DNA of 64,000 bases from Maricaulis sp. (GTDB lineage: Bacteria; Pseudomonadota; Alphaproteobacteria; Caulobacterales; Maricaulaceae): NCBI RefSeq assembly GCF_030149235.1, contig NZ_JASBRW010000014.1, forward strand, positions 1 through 64,000. Direction: 5' to 3'. The position numbers and the translations under genes are program-made. Below are positions 19,786 to 28,830 of this stretch, in pieces. The notes under the pieces were generated by a model. The model made no database searches. It saw only the letters and a program-made list of their open reading frames with translations, and was not told the DNA's origin. Positions within the stretch are counted from its first letter, which is position 1. Each line of letters begins with the position of its first letter.

Positions 19786-19815
19786 GCGCCGCCTCGGTGA
19801 TTGACCGGGCGGCGC
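19786..19815 (-). terminator. Terminator hairpin downstream of lexA
   Basis: GCGCCGCC pairs with GGCGGCGC, and inside them CGGT pairs with ACCG, giving a long stem with one bulge. On the minus strand it lies 24 bases past the lexA stop and is followed by TTTGCATTT, a moderately T-rich tail. It also separates lexA from the convergent comEC tail. Confidence 0.65.
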
Positions 19816-19839
19816 CGGTAATATCTTGAAGCTGAAAGC

Positions 19840-20553
19840 CTAGTGATATTGCCGCAGCAGGCCGACCAGCTTGCCTTGGACCTTGACCCGGTCCGGCCCG
19901 AAAATGCGGGTTTCATATTCCGGATTGGCGGCTTCCAGGGCGACGGAGCCGCCCTTTTTGCGCAGCCGTTTCAGGGTCGCTTCCTCATCATCGACGAGGG
20001 CAACGACAATCTCTCCGCTTTCCGCGGACTGGCAGCGGCGGATAAGCACCGTATCGCCATCGAGAATGCCGGCCTCGATCATCGAATCGCCCTTGACCTC
20101 GAGCGCGAAATGCTCGCCCTGGCCCAGCATGCCGGAGGCGACGGGCAGGCGATCGGTTTCGTGCTGGATGGCGGAAATGGGAACACCGGCAGCGATGCGG
20201 CCGAGCAGCGGGACCTCTACGGTCTCCGGTCCGGATAGATCAGACGTTGCATCGAACACACCGCGAACCACGTTGGATCCGGCATCACTGTCGCTGGCGG
20301 TCGTCGACTGCGGCTGAGCCGGTTCCTCCGGAACCGCGCTTTCAGGCAATTTGAGCACTTCGAGCGCCCGGGCGCGATGGGCGAGACGGCGAATGAAGCC
20401 GCGCTCCTCCAGGGCCGTGATCAATCGGTGCACGCCGGATTTCGAAGCAAGCTGCAGCGCGCCCTTCATTTCATCGAAGGAGGGCGAAACGCCGGTTTCC
20501 TTGATGCGCTTGTGGATGAACAGGAGAAGTTCATTCTGTTTACGCGTAAGCAC
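19840..20553 (-). CDS. lexA: LexA repressor (SOS regulator, S24 peptidase)
   Basis: Represses the DNA damage response and cleaves itself when RecA is activated. From the chosen start, residues 1 to 65 are the winged helix ([17 protein letters not shown], then [10 protein letters not shown] and [17 protein letters not shown]). The self-cleavage Ala-Gly is at about 122-123 ([11 protein letters not shown]), the catalytic Ser in KGDSMIEAG at about 157, and the Lys in EATLKRL at about 195. Length is 237 residues. I use GTG at 20553, preceded by a G run; an earlier in-frame start at 20628 would put the SOS box inside the gene. The alphaproteobacterial linker is long and acidic. Confidence 0.95.
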   Translation of the reverse strand: MLTRKQNELLLFIHKRIKETGVSPSFDEMKGALQLASKSGVHRLITALEERGFIRRLAHRARALEVLKLPESAVPEEPAQPQSTTASDSDAGSNVVRGVFDATSDLSGPETVEVPLLGRIAAGVPISAIQHETDRLPVASGMLGQGEHFALEVKGDSMIEAGILDGDTVLIRRCQSAESGEIVVALVDDEEATLKRLRKKGGSVALEAANPEYETRIFGPDRVKVQGKLVGLLRQYH

Positions 20554-20606
20554 GAGCACCCCCGAATTGGCGGCCGGTTCGGAACAAACCGGGAAAACAT
20601 GCTCGT

Positions 20607-20621
20607 GTTCTACATGTGTTC
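20607..20621 (-). promoter_or_regulatory. LexA operator (alphaproteobacterial SOS box)
   Basis: GTTC, seven bases, GTTC on the plus strand (GAAC-N7-GAAC on the minus). This direct repeat is the known LexA box of alphaproteobacteria. It lies 53 bases before the lexA start codon and just past the trpC stop, so lexA has its own autoregulated promoter here rather than relying on read-through from trpDC. Confidence 0.85.
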
Positions 20622-20643
20622 CACTCAAGCGTCAAGCGTGGGC

Positions 20644-21444
20644 CTAGCCCATCAGACGCCGGGTTGCCGCGGTCACATCGTCCTGGCGCATCAGGCTTTC
20701 ACCGACGAGCAGGGCGCGAGCCTTGGCCGCCTGCACGCGCTGGGCATCGGCCGGCGTGAAGATACCGCTTTCGGCGACGAGGAGTTTGTCCGCGGGAACG
20801 CGCGGAGCCAGGCGTTCAAAGGCTTCCAACGAGGTCTCGAAGGTGCGCAGATTTCGGTTGTTGATGCCTAACAGGGGGGAGGGCAGTTTGAGGGCACGCT
20901 CGAGCTCTTCCTCGTCATGCACTTCGATCAGCGCATCCATGCCCCATTCGCTCGCCGCCTCGACGAGCGCCAAGGCGGTCTCGTCGCTGACTGCGGCCAT
21001 GATGACCAGGATCGCGTCCGCGCCCAGCAGGCGGGCTTTGGCGACCTGGTAGACATCGTACATGAAGTCCTTGCGCAGGGCCGGCAGCGCGACCGCGTCG
21101 CGTGCGGCGGTGAGGAAGGCATCGGCACCCTGGAAGCTGGGCGTGTCGGTGAGGACAGACAGACAGGTGGCGCCTCCGGCTTCATAAGCCCGGGCCAGGG
21201 CGGGCGGATCGAAGTCTTCCCGAATCAAACCCTTGGACGGGCTGGCTTTCTTGATCTCGGCAATCAGGCCGAGCCTGCCCTCGGCGGATGCCGTCTCCAG
21301 CGCGCGGTAGAACCCGCGCACCGGAGCGACGTCACGAGCGGCGGCAGCGACCTCGTCATAGCTGCGCTTGGTCTTGCACGCCGCGATATGCTCAAGCTTG
21401 TAGGCGGTGATGCGCGCCAGCGCGTCGGGCATGGCCGTCATCAC
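20644..21444 (-). CDS. trpC: indole-3-glycerol phosphate synthase
   Basis: Ring-closing decarboxylation of CdRP to indole-3-glycerol phosphate in tryptophan synthesis. TIM barrel with the family blocks [64 protein letters not shown] and [13 protein letters not shown]. At 266 residues it is the single-function enzyme, without a fused TrpF. The start overlaps the trpD stop by 4 bases. Confidence 0.97.
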   Translation of the reverse strand: MMTAMPDALARITAYKLEHIAACKTKRSYDEVAAAARDVAPVRGFYRALETASAEGRLGLIAEIKKASPSKGLIREDFDPPALARAYEAGGATCLSVLTDTPSFQGADAFLTAARDAVALPALRKDFMYDVYQVAKARLLGADAILVIMAAVSDETALALVEAASEWGMDALIEVHDEEELERALKLPSPLLGINNRNLRTFETSLEAFERLAPRVPADKLLVAESGIFTPADAQRVQAAKARALLVGESLMRQDDVTAATRRLMG

Positions 21445-22460
21445 GCCTCTCCCTTGGAAATTGCGATCATCTTGTCCAGCGTCACCTTGGCGCGGCCGTC
21501 ATCGATCGCGGCGGCGGCTTGCTGCGCGCCGTCGGCAATGGTTCCGGACAGACCGGAGATCACGAGGGCCGCGCCGGCATTGAGCAGGACGATATCGCGG
21601 AACGGACCCGCTTCACCCTCGAGCAGGCGCAGGATGGCGGCCGCATTATAGTCCGGATCTCCGCCTTGCAGGTCTTCCTCGCTGGCGCGGGGCAGGCCGG
21701 CATCTTCGGGCGTGAGCGTGAATTCGCGGATCTCGCCATCGCGCAGCTCGGCAATGCGGGTCGGTGCGGTGGTGGTGATCTCATCCATCCCGTCCTCGCC
21801 CCACATGACCCAGGCATGCTCGCATCCCAGCCCGCGCAGCGCTTCGGCCATCGGCACCAGCCAGCGCGGATCAAAGACGCCGAGCAATTGGCGTTTTACC
21901 CCGGCCGGGTTGGACAGGGGGCCGAGCAGGTTGAACAGGGTGCGCACGCCAAGCCCCTTACGGGCACTGGCGACATGGCGGACGGCGGAATGATGCGCCG
22001 GGGCGAACAGGAAACCGGCACCGGCTTCGCTGATCGAACGCTCAACGCGGTCCTTGGGCGTGTCCAGGGCAATCCCAAGTGCGGCCAGCACGTCGGAAGA
22101 GCCGGATTTGGACGAGGCGGCCCGGTTGCCGTGCTTGGCGACAATGGCGCCTGCGCCAGCGGCGACAATGGCGGAGGCGGTCGAGATATTATAGGCGCCC
22201 TTGCCGTCACCGCCGGTGCCGCAGGTGTCAATGGCGCCCGCCGGCGCCGTGATGTGCAGCATGCGGCTGCGCATGGCTGTCGCGCCGGCAACGATATCGG
22301 AGGGGCGTTCGCCGATAGCCGCCAGGCCCATTAGGAAACCGCCGATGGCCGCGTCCGGGGCGTCGCCTTCCATCAATTGATCGAAAGCGCCGGCAATATG
22401 GGCGTCGTCAGGCCGTTGACCCTGGCTGAGGGCCTTCAGGCAAAGGGCAAGATCAGTCAT
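21441..22460 (-). CDS. trpD: anthranilate phosphoribosyltransferase
   Basis: Transfers the phosphoribosyl group from PRPP to anthranilate. The glycine-rich [20 protein letters not shown] block near residue 79, [17 protein letters not shown] near residue 108, and [18 protein letters not shown] near residue 179 identify it. 339 residues is normal. It is coupled to trpC and separated from trpG by 243 bases with no gene. Confidence 0.97.
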   Translation of the reverse strand: MTDLALCLKALSQGQRPDDAHIAGAFDQLMEGDAPDAAIGGFLMGLAAIGERPSDIVAGATAMRSRMLHITAPAGAIDTCGTGGDGKGAYNISTASAIVAAGAGAIVAKHGNRAASSKSGSSDVLAALGIALDTPKDRVERSISEAGAGFLFAPAHHSAVRHVASARKGLGVRTLFNLLGPLSNPAGVKRQLLGVFDPRWLVPMAEALRGLGCEHAWVMWGEDGMDEITTTAPTRIAELRDGEIREFTLTPEDAGLPRASEEDLQGGDPDYNAAAILRLLEGEAGPFRDIVLLNAGAALVISGLSGTIADGAQQAAAAIDDGRAKVTLDKMIAISKGEA

Positions 22461-22703
22461 GCCGCTCTCTTGTTAAGTCGAAGTTTGAAAGATCAGGATG
22501 GAGCGAATGAGCTGCGCCATCGCCGATCCAGCACACGGTATCGAACGCACGACATCGCCATGGCGCGGGTGCGTCTGGGCGCACGGGCGGGGGCGGATTG
22601 GATCGGCATACCGGCTGTCTCGTCTGGTAAATCCTGCGAACGGGATGAAATCTATCGGTCGCGCATGGAAATTCAACGCCCGAGTGCGCCTGTGCGCAGC
22701 CCG
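22461..22703. other. Non-coding gap between trpG and trpD
   Basis: No conserved reading frame, tRNA-like fold or T-tailed terminator is visible. A small GC-rich inverted repeat (GGGTGCGTCTGGGCGCAC) lies around 22565. There is no Trp-rich leader peptide on the minus strand, so a classical attenuator is not supported. It may hold a separate trpDC promoter, which I cannot show. Confidence 0.4.
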
Positions 22704-23294
22704 CTAGGCGGCCTTGGCGCCGGGTGAGCGGGTCAGGGCAAGGAAATTGGCCAGGATGTCGTGGCCATGCTCGGAGGCAATCGACTCGGGATGGAACTGC
22801 ACCCCCTCGATCGGGCGGGTCTTGTGCTTCAGGCCCATGATCTCGCCATCAGCGGTCTGCGCAGTGACTTCCAGGCAGTCCGGCAGGCTCGACGGCTCGA
22901 CGGCGAGGGAGTGATAGCGTGTCGCTTCAAACGGCGAAGGCAGGCCGGCAAACACGCCCTGGCCGGTATGCTCGATTGGGCTGGTCTTGCCGTGCATGAT
23001 GGACTTGGCCGCGACAACCTTGCCGCCAAAGGCCTGGCCGATGGATTGATGACCCAGGCAGACCCCGAAAAGCGGTAGGTTTTCGGGAAGTTTCTCAATC
23101 AGTTCCAGACAGATACCGGCCTGATCCGGGTCACAGGGGCCGGGCGAGATGACGATGCCGGAAGGCTGTCGGGCCAGCACCTCTGCCACGCTCAGCGCAT
23201 CATTGCGCACGACCTCGATATCGGCCTTCAGCTCCTGGAAATAATGCACCAGGTTGTAGGTGAAGCTGTCATAGTTATCGATCATCAAAAGCAT
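22704..23294 (-). CDS. trpG: anthranilate synthase glutamine amidotransferase subunit
   Basis: Supplies ammonia to TrpE. Class I amidotransferase with [16 protein letters not shown] at the N-terminus, the oxyanion region [12 protein letters not shown], the nucleophile Cys in [16 protein letters not shown] and the His-Glu pair in [10 protein letters not shown]. The start at 23294 has AGGAG 7 bases upstream and gives 196 residues. It could also act as PabA for folate synthesis, as in many bacteria. It faces away from the deacetylase-like gene across a region with a CtrA-type box. Confidence 0.95.
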   Translation of the reverse strand: MLLMIDNYDSFTYNLVHYFQELKADIEVVRNDALSVAEVLARQPSGIVISPGPCDPDQAGICLELIEKLPENLPLFGVCLGHQSIGQAFGGKVVAAKSIMHGKTSPIEHTGQGVFAGLPSPFEATRYHSLAVEPSSLPDCLEVTAQTADGEIMGLKHKTRPIEGVQFHPESIASEHGHDILANFLALTRSPGAKAA

Positions 23295-23356
23295 GGCGGA
23301 TCTCCTGCCCGGCAAGATAGGGCGTCCGCGGAAAAAACGCCAATGCCGGGTGCTGT

Positions 23357-23371
23357 TTAACACCGGATTAA
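23357..23371. promoter_or_regulatory. CtrA-type binding box
   Basis: TTAA-CACCGGA-TTAA followed by C matches the TTAA-N7-TTAAC consensus of the cell-cycle regulator CtrA. It lies 62 bases before the trpG start and 23 bases before the divergent gene at 23395. The position close to 23395 could activate or repress that gene. The match is exact, but one short motif in a GC-rich genome is suggestive only. Confidence 0.55.
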
Positions 23372-23394
23372 CCGACTCTCTGCTGCATCGCACC

Positions 23395-24399
23395 ATGCGA
23401 CGCCGAAACGCTCATCCACTGCGCAGGGTTCTGCAATCCGCTACGCCGGCCATGGCCAGTGTCGTGGTCGCGACGGCTTACGGGCTGGGCGCGATTGTGT
23501 TCTCCATCGCCAGTGCCGATGCGACCTCCGATCTGCCCGACAGGACCTTTGTCGATTTCGCAGCGCTGGATCGCGAGGAGATCAGTTCTACGCCGTCCTC
23601 TGACCGGGCCAGAGCGCGCACCGTGACCTATGAGCGAGCCGCGCCGGAGCCGCGTCAGCCGCACCAGGCCTTGCCGGCGATCCCGCAGGACAAGCCGCGT
23701 ATCGCGCTGGTCATTGACGATGTCGGACTTGATCTCGGGGCCGCGGACCGTGTCGCCAACCTGCCGGTGCCGCTGACCTCGGCGATTCTGCCCTATGCCG
23801 AACAATCCGCCGATGTCTCCCGCCAGATGCGCGCGGCGGGGCATGATGTCCTGGTGCACATGCCGATGGAGCCGGTTGGTCTTGCCGATCCGGGACCCAA
23901 TGCGCTGCGCGTCGGGCTCAGCGCTGCCGATATCGAGGCCCGTGTCCTGTGGGGGCTAGCCCGTGTGCCCGGTGCGATCGGGCTCAACAACCACATGGGC
24001 AGCCGCTTCACCCGCGACGCCGAGGCCATGCGCCTCGCGCTCTCTGCCGTGCCGGCAGAGGCGGGGCTGTTCCTTGATTCCATGACGACCTCGCAAAGCC
24101 GCGGCGCCCTGGCGGCACGCGGTCTCGGGCTCAACGTCCTCGAGCGTGATATTTTCCTCGACCATGTGCTCGAGCCGGCGGCCATCGAGGCGCGCTTGGC
24201 CGATGCCGAAGCGCTGTCAGAATTGCGCGGTTGGGCCCTGGTTATCGGGCATCCGCATGATGTGACCCTGGATGCGCTGGAGAGCTGGATCGACGGCGCG
24301 CAGGCGCGCGGGATCGAATTCATCACCCTGAGTGAGCTGGTCGAGCATACCGCGCTGGATCAGCCGCAGCCGCAAATCCAGGCATCGATCCGACCTTAA
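23395..24399 (+). CDS. divergent polysaccharide deacetylase family protein (YibQ/DUF610)
   Basis: Predicted envelope carbohydrate-active protein of the divergent polysaccharide deacetylase group. A membrane-anchor or signal segment at about residues 18 to 38 precedes a Pro/Gln/Arg-rich linker. The NodB-like fold starts at [12 protein letters not shown] (about residue 102) and includes [20 protein letters not shown] and [15 protein letters not shown]. The Asp and His positions for a metal site are present. Substrate is unknown; relatives often lie with EnvC-like and CtpA peptidase genes, which are absent here. I use ATG 23395; an earlier in-frame start would run over the CtrA box and trpG promoter. 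Confidence 0.85.
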   Translation: MRRRNAHPLRRVLQSATPAMASVVVATAYGLGAIVFSIASADATSDLPDRTFVDFAALDREEISSTPSSDRARARTVTYERAAPEPRQPHQALPAIPQDKPRIALVIDDVGLDLGAADRVANLPVPLTSAILPYAEQSADVSRQMRAAGHDVLVHMPMEPVGLADPGPNALRVGLSAADIEARVLWGLARVPGAIGLNNHMGSRFTRDAEAMRLALSAVPAEAGLFLDSMTTSQSRGALAARGLGLNVLERDIFLDHVLEPAAIEARLADAEALSELRGWALVIGHPHDVTLDALESWIDGAQARGIEFITLSELVEHTALDQPQPQIQASIRP

Positions 24400-24416
24400 T
24401 CAGCCTAAGAGCGTAA

Positions 24417-25919
24417 TCAGTCCGAGAGCGCCTGTTCGGCCGCGCGGAACAAGGCTGCGGCCTTGTTGACGCATTCCTCGTGCTCGGCGACCGGGTCGCT
24501 GTCGAGCACCACGCCGGCGCCGGCCTGCACATACATCTTGCCGTACTTCACCACCGTCGTGCGCAAGGCGATGCAGGTATCCATGCCGCCATCGGCAGAG
24601 AAATAGCCCACCGCTCCGGCATAGATGCCGCGGCGATGCGGTTCCAGCTCGTCGATGATCTCCATCGCCCGGACCTTGGGCGCACCGGAAACGGTCCCGG
24701 CCGGGAAACCGGCGAACAGGGCGGAGACTGCATCCTCGCCATCGGCCAAATCGCCTTCGACATTGGAAACAATGTGCATGACGTGGGAATAGCGCTCGAC
24801 GATCTCGCGCTCGGTAATGCGCACCGAGCCCGGCTTGGCGACGCGGCCGACATCATTGCGCCCGAGATCGAGCAGCATGAGGTGTTCCGAGCGCTCCTTG
24901 GCATCGGCCAGCAGGTCCGCTTCGAGGGCATCATCCTCAGCTGGGGTCGCGCCGCGCTTGCGGGTGCCGGCGATCGGGCGGACGGTGACGACACCGTCGC
25001 GCAACCGGACCAGGATTTCTGGGCTGGATCCGGCAATGGCAAAGCCGGGCATGCGGAAGAAGAACAGGAAGGGCGAGGGGTTGAGCCGTCGCAATGAACG
25101 ATAGAGCGTGAAGGCGTCGGCCTTGAAATCGGCTGAGAAACGCTGACTCGGGACGACCTGGAAGGCGTCGCCGGCGCGGATATAGTCGCGCGCGGCATTG
25201 ACGGCCTCGCCATAATTCTCCGGCGTGCGGTTGGAGTCTCGCTCGCCCAGTTCAGTGTCGATGTGCGGGCTTGCCGGCACGGCACTGTCGAGGCTGCGAA
25301 ATACCTGTTCAATGCGCTCGGAGGCGGCGTCATAGGCCTCGCGGGCGCTGAACTGGCCCGGCCGGATCGGGCAGAAGACCTGGACTTCCTGTTTCAGCGC
25401 ATCAAACACGACGACGGTTTGCGGCCGCATCAGGATCGCTTCCGGCACATCCAGCGGGTCTGCTGCAGCGGCCTCGGGCAGGCGCTCGATATGACGGATC
25501 ATGTCATAGCCGAGATAGCCGAACACACCCGACGCGATCGATGGTGCGCCCGAGGGCAGCTCGCACCGGGTTTCCGCGATGACGGCGCGCATCGAGGTCA
25601 TCGGATCATCGCCGAGCCGTGTGAAGCTCTGGCTGGTGGCGTCGGGCCCGCGGGCCTCTTCAGCCTGTCCGTCGTGACAGCGCCAGATCAGGTCGGGGTC
25701 CAGGCCGATGGCGGAATAGCGTCCGCGCCAGGCACCGCCCTCGACCGATTCGAGCAGAAAGGCGTTCTCTCGCTGCCCGCCAAGCTTGAGATAGGCTGCG
25801 ACCGGGGTCAGCAGGTCGTCGGCGCGCGAGGCCGTCAGGACAACGGTTTCGCCACGATCATAGCGCTCGGCCGCTGCGGCGTAATCCGGAGCGATACGGG
25901 CGCGGGCTGCCGGCCTCAT
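24417..25919 (-). CDS. trpE: anthranilate synthase component I
   Basis: Converts chorismate to anthranilate with ammonia from TrpG; feedback site for tryptophan. The C-terminal chorismate-binding domain carries PSPFLFFFRMPGFAIAGSS, RPIAGTRKRG, MLLDLGRNDVGRV and AGFPAGTVSGAPKVRAME. Length is 500 residues, the unfused form. The start overlaps the ppiD stop by 4 bases, so trpE is cotranscribed with ppiD, and it is separate from trpG because a plus-strand gene lies between. Confidence 0.96.
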   Translation of the reverse strand: MRPAARARIAPDYAAAAERYDRGETVVLTASRADDLLTPVAAYLKLGGQRENAFLLESVEGGAWRGRYSAIGLDPDLIWRCHDGQAEEARGPDATSQSFTRLGDDPMTSMRAVIAETRCELPSGAPSIASGVFGYLGYDMIRHIERLPEAAAADPLDVPEAILMRPQTVVVFDALKQEVQVFCPIRPGQFSAREAYDAASERIEQVFRSLDSAVPASPHIDTELGERDSNRTPENYGEAVNAARDYIRAGDAFQVVPSQRFSADFKADAFTLYRSLRRLNPSPFLFFFRMPGFAIAGSSPEILVRLRDGVVTVRPIAGTRKRGATPAEDDALEADLLADAKERSEHLMLLDLGRNDVGRVAKPGSVRITEREIVERYSHVMHIVSNVEGDLADGEDAVSALFAGFPAGTVSGAPKVRAMEIIDELEPHRRGIYAGAVGYFSADGGMDTCIALRTTVVKYGKMYVQAGAGVVLDSDPVAEHEECVNKAAALFRAAEQALSD

Positions 25920-27862
25920 TGCTGGTCGTCGGCGAGGCCGAGAGCCTGGTCACGCAGGCGAGTATCCACCGTCGGGGCGTAATCATCGATGATTGCGCTC
26001 TGGGCCGTGTTCAGGATCGACGTGCTGGCGATCTGGGAGAGGGTGTATTGCTCGCCCTGTCCGGCCACGGTGAAGGCTTCGGTGCGTTCGGCCGGGTCTG
26101 CCTGGATCACCTCGTCGACAACGAGGATGGCGCGCATGGTGTCGCTGAGCGCAATTACTTCGCTATAGGCACCCGGTTCCAGATTGAAGGCCTGGAAGAC
26201 TGCGAGCGGCGTGAACATGCCCGCGGATTCCGTCCGCGTCAGCGTGGTGGTTTCAACCTGGCCGCCGGTCGTCAGGGCGACGAGGTCGAGATCCTCACCG
26301 GCCTCGATCTGTGCGTAGGCTTCAGCAGCGCGGTTTTCCAGCGCAGCACTGATCTGGGCCACGCGCCAGCGGGCATCGGCGATGTCGCGAACTTCGTCCA
26401 GCTCGGCATTGCGCTGCGGTTCGATATCGTCGACGCGGACGATGAAGAAGTCCGAGCCGTTGAATTCGAGCAGATCGGTTTCAATGCCTTCAAACTGCTG
26501 GAAGACCGACGGCAGGATTTCCGGAACCAGCGTCTGATAACGCTGGAAGTCGAATTCCAGATCGTCGCCGCGGCCCAGATTGTCCATGGCGCCGAAGAAT
26601 TCAATCGGCACGCCGGCATCAGCGGCTGCGTCTTCGATGGAGCCGGTGGTGTCGCGAGCGTCCTGGAATTCTGCGATCTTGGTGTACATCAGGTCGGTCG
26701 CGGCCTGTGCGGCGACTTCGTCGCGCAACTCCGGCAGCATGTCCTCGAAAGTCGGCAGGACTTGGTCCGTCGCAGCGGCAATCTCGACCGCATACCAGCT
26801 GAAGGCGCCTTCGACCGCAGCGGTCGCACCCTGGCCGAGGCCAAATACGGCCTCACCCAGATCAGTGTCCGGAATATCGAAGATCTGCACATCGCTTTGC
26901 TCGACCAGCGCAGCAAGGCCAAGATCGGCCGCGATATTGCTCAGCGTCTCACCGGCCTCGATACGGGCCACCACGGCATTGGCGGTGGCTTCATCCGGCA
27001 CGGTCAGCTGGGTAAAGCTGCGCAAGGCGGGAGAGCCGATCTCGCCCGTCTCGACACGGAAATCATAGGTTTCACGCAGGAAGGTTTCATCAACTTCCAC
27101 ATCGCGCAGATAGTCCGCGACCTGGAAACGGATCAGGGTGAAGCTGCGGCGTTCCGGAACGACGTAGAGCATAACTTCGCGATCGATAAAGGGCAGGCTG
27201 TCGAGACGGTTGTCATCGATATAGGCCTGCAGCTGCTCATCCGTCGGATCCTCGACGCCTTCAACGCCGCCGCCATCCAGGAAGAGGCCGCGGATGGTGC
27301 GACGCTCATTGGCGTGCTGGTAGGCGATATCATCCCAGGTGGACGGCAATTGCGTGGCTAGGGTCAAGGTGTCGGCCAGTTGCGCCCGGGTCAGGTCGGC
27401 GATCAGCTCATTATCCCATTCGGTCAGGGTATAGCTGTTCTGCAGCAGGACCTCTTCCATGGTCGCGCGATCAAACTCTCCCGTGGCCGGATTGCGGAAG
27501 GCCGGGACCTCGGCGGAGGTCTGAACCCGCTCGCGAGCCGAGACCGTCAGGCCCATCTCGCGGGCGCGGGCGACGAAGGCGGCGCGGTTGACCATGCCCT
27601 GCAGTACGAAATCGCCAAGCCCGTCAGCGCGGGCGTCTTCGACCGTATAGCTGCGGTCCTGGGCCTGGATCGAGCGCAATTGCCGGTCATGCTGGCGCGC
27701 CAGCTCGCGCATTGAAATCTGCTCACTGCCGACAACAACGACGGCTGTGCCGCTGCCGGTAAAGATCCCGCCGACACCGTAGGCCGCAAAGGCCAGAACG
27801 AGCAGGCCGATGATCACGAAGGCGGCCGGCGATTTGGCGAAAGAACGAAGGATGGACAGCAT
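25916..27862 (-). CDS. ppiD: SurA-N/PpiD-type peptidyl-prolyl isomerase, membrane-anchored
   Basis: Periplasmic folding factor anchored in the inner membrane. One membrane segment (SPAAFVIIGLLVLAFAAYGV, about residues 10 to 32) follows a short cytoplasmic N-terminus, then a SurA-N-like helical region (residues 40 to 180) and a PpiC-type parvulin region in the middle that is divergent, followed by helices and a C-terminal strand block. 648 residues is the normal PpiD size. I use ATG at 27862 because the upstream in-frame TTG start adds 20 residues not typical for the family. It leads the operon with trpE. Confidence 0.85.
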   Translation of the reverse strand: MLSILRSFAKSPAAFVIIGLLVLAFAAYGVGGIFTGSGTAVVVVGSEQISMRELARQHDRQLRSIQAQDRSYTVEDARADGLGDFVLQGMVNRAAFVARAREMGLTVSARERVQTSAEVPAFRNPATGEFDRATMEEVLLQNSYTLTEWDNELIADLTRAQLADTLTLATQLPSTWDDIAYQHANERRTIRGLFLDGGGVEGVEDPTDEQLQAYIDDNRLDSLPFIDREVMLYVVPERRSFTLIRFQVADYLRDVEVDETFLRETYDFRVETGEIGSPALRSFTQLTVPDEATANAVVARIEAGETLSNIAADLGLAALVEQSDVQIFDIPDTDLGEAVFGLGQGATAAVEGAFSWYAVEIAAATDQVLPTFEDMLPELRDEVAAQAATDLMYTKIAEFQDARDTTGSIEDAAADAGVPIEFFGAMDNLGRGDDLEFDFQRYQTLVPEILPSVFQQFEGIETDLLEFNGSDFFIVRVDDIEPQRNAELDEVRDIADARWRVAQISAALENRAAEAYAQIEAGEDLDLVALTTGGQVETTTLTRTESAGMFTPLAVFQAFNLEPGAYSEVIALSDTMRAILVVDEVIQADPAERTEAFTVAGQGEQYTLSQIASTSILNTAQSAIIDDYAPTVDTRLRDQALGLADDQQ

Positions 27863-28016
27863 GATTTCAGAACCGTTGATAAGCGTGTGGCGGAAGGTAG
27901 CGGCGCGGAATCGCGGATACAAGCGTGCGTGGCTGTGAAATCCGCATCAGTTGAGGGCGTTGCACCGTTCGCCGATGCCAATTAATCCTGCTGTCGAGCT
28001 TTCGGGGAGGGGATCG

Positions 28017-28745
28017 ATGGCGCGACAGCAGCTGATTGCAGGTAATTGGAAGATGAACGGCACACGTGATGCGCTGGCGTTTTTTCAGGACATCGCACCG
28101 GCCGCGGCGGCCAGCACGTCGGAAATCCTGATCTGTCCGCCCGCAACACTGGTCGCCGCAGGCGCCGCCGCTTGCGCCAATAGTCCCGTCAAGATCGGCG
28201 GTCAGGACTGCCATAGCGAAACCAGCGGTGCCCACACCGGGGATATTTCTGCCGTAATGCTGCGCGATGCGGGGGCGGAATTCGTGATTCTGGGACATTC
28301 CGAACGCCGGGCCGATCATGGCGAGAGTTCCGCGCTTGTCGCGCGCAAGGCGAAGGCAGCTCTGGAGGCCGGCCTGGTGCCGGTGATCTGTGTCGGCGAA
28401 AGCGAGACCGAACGCCGCGAGGGACGGGCAGAAGCCCTGGTTGCAGAGCAATTGGCCGGCTCGCTGCCGGAGGCCTCAGGCGAGGACTATGTCATTGCTT
28501 ACGAGCCGGTTTGGGCGATCGGGACTGGTCTGACCGCGAGCGCTGAGGACATCCAGGCCATGCATGCCTTTATTCGCGGTCGACTCGAACAGGGTGAGGC
28601 CACGCGTCTGCTTTATGGCGGGTCGGTCAAACCGGGCAATGCGGCGGAGATTTTCTCTTTGCCGGATGTGGATGGCGGGCTGATCGGCGGGGCTAGTCTG
28701 AAGGCCGAGGACTTCGCCGCAATCATAAATAATACTACCGTATAA
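28017..28745 (+). CDS. tpiA: triosephosphate isomerase
   Basis: Interconverts DHAP and glyceraldehyde-3-phosphate. Catalytic residues are all visible: Lys in AGNWKMNG near residue 11, His in LGHSERR near residue 91, Glu in YEPVWAIGTG near residue 162, and the phosphate loop with YGGSVKPGN. The ATG at 28017 has a GGGGAGGGG purine run before it. Length of 242 residues is slightly short but complete. It is divergent from ppiD across 154 bases. Confidence 0.97.
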   Translation: MARQQLIAGNWKMNGTRDALAFFQDIAPAAAASTSEILICPPATLVAAGAAACANSPVKIGGQDCHSETSGAHTGDISAVMLRDAGAEFVILGHSERRADHGESSALVARKAKAALEAGLVPVICVGESETERREGRAEALVAEQLAGSLPEASGEDYVIAYEPVWAIGTGLTASAEDIQAMHAFIRGRLEQGEATRLLYGGSVKPGNAAEIFSLPDVDGGLIGGASLKAEDFAAIINNTTV

Positions 28746-28830
28746 GAACGCGGTAAGGGCATTGAAACTTCTTGGCATAATGATGATCGGCCAAATGTCG
28801 TGATTTCATGTCTCAGGAGTTCCGCCGCGT

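Noticed and set aside
22473-22676. A possible Trp leader peptide between trpG and trpD
   Set aside because: The only short minus-strand frame there has no Trp codons and no terminator/antiterminator pair follows.
25919-27361. A 480-codon plus-strand frame opposite ppiD
   Set aside because: Shadow of ppiD with no domain and no ribosome binding site.
28764-28784. TTGAAA and CATAAT as a sigma-70 promoter before the receiver-like gene
   Set aside because: The spacing is only 8 bases, far from the usual 16 to 18.
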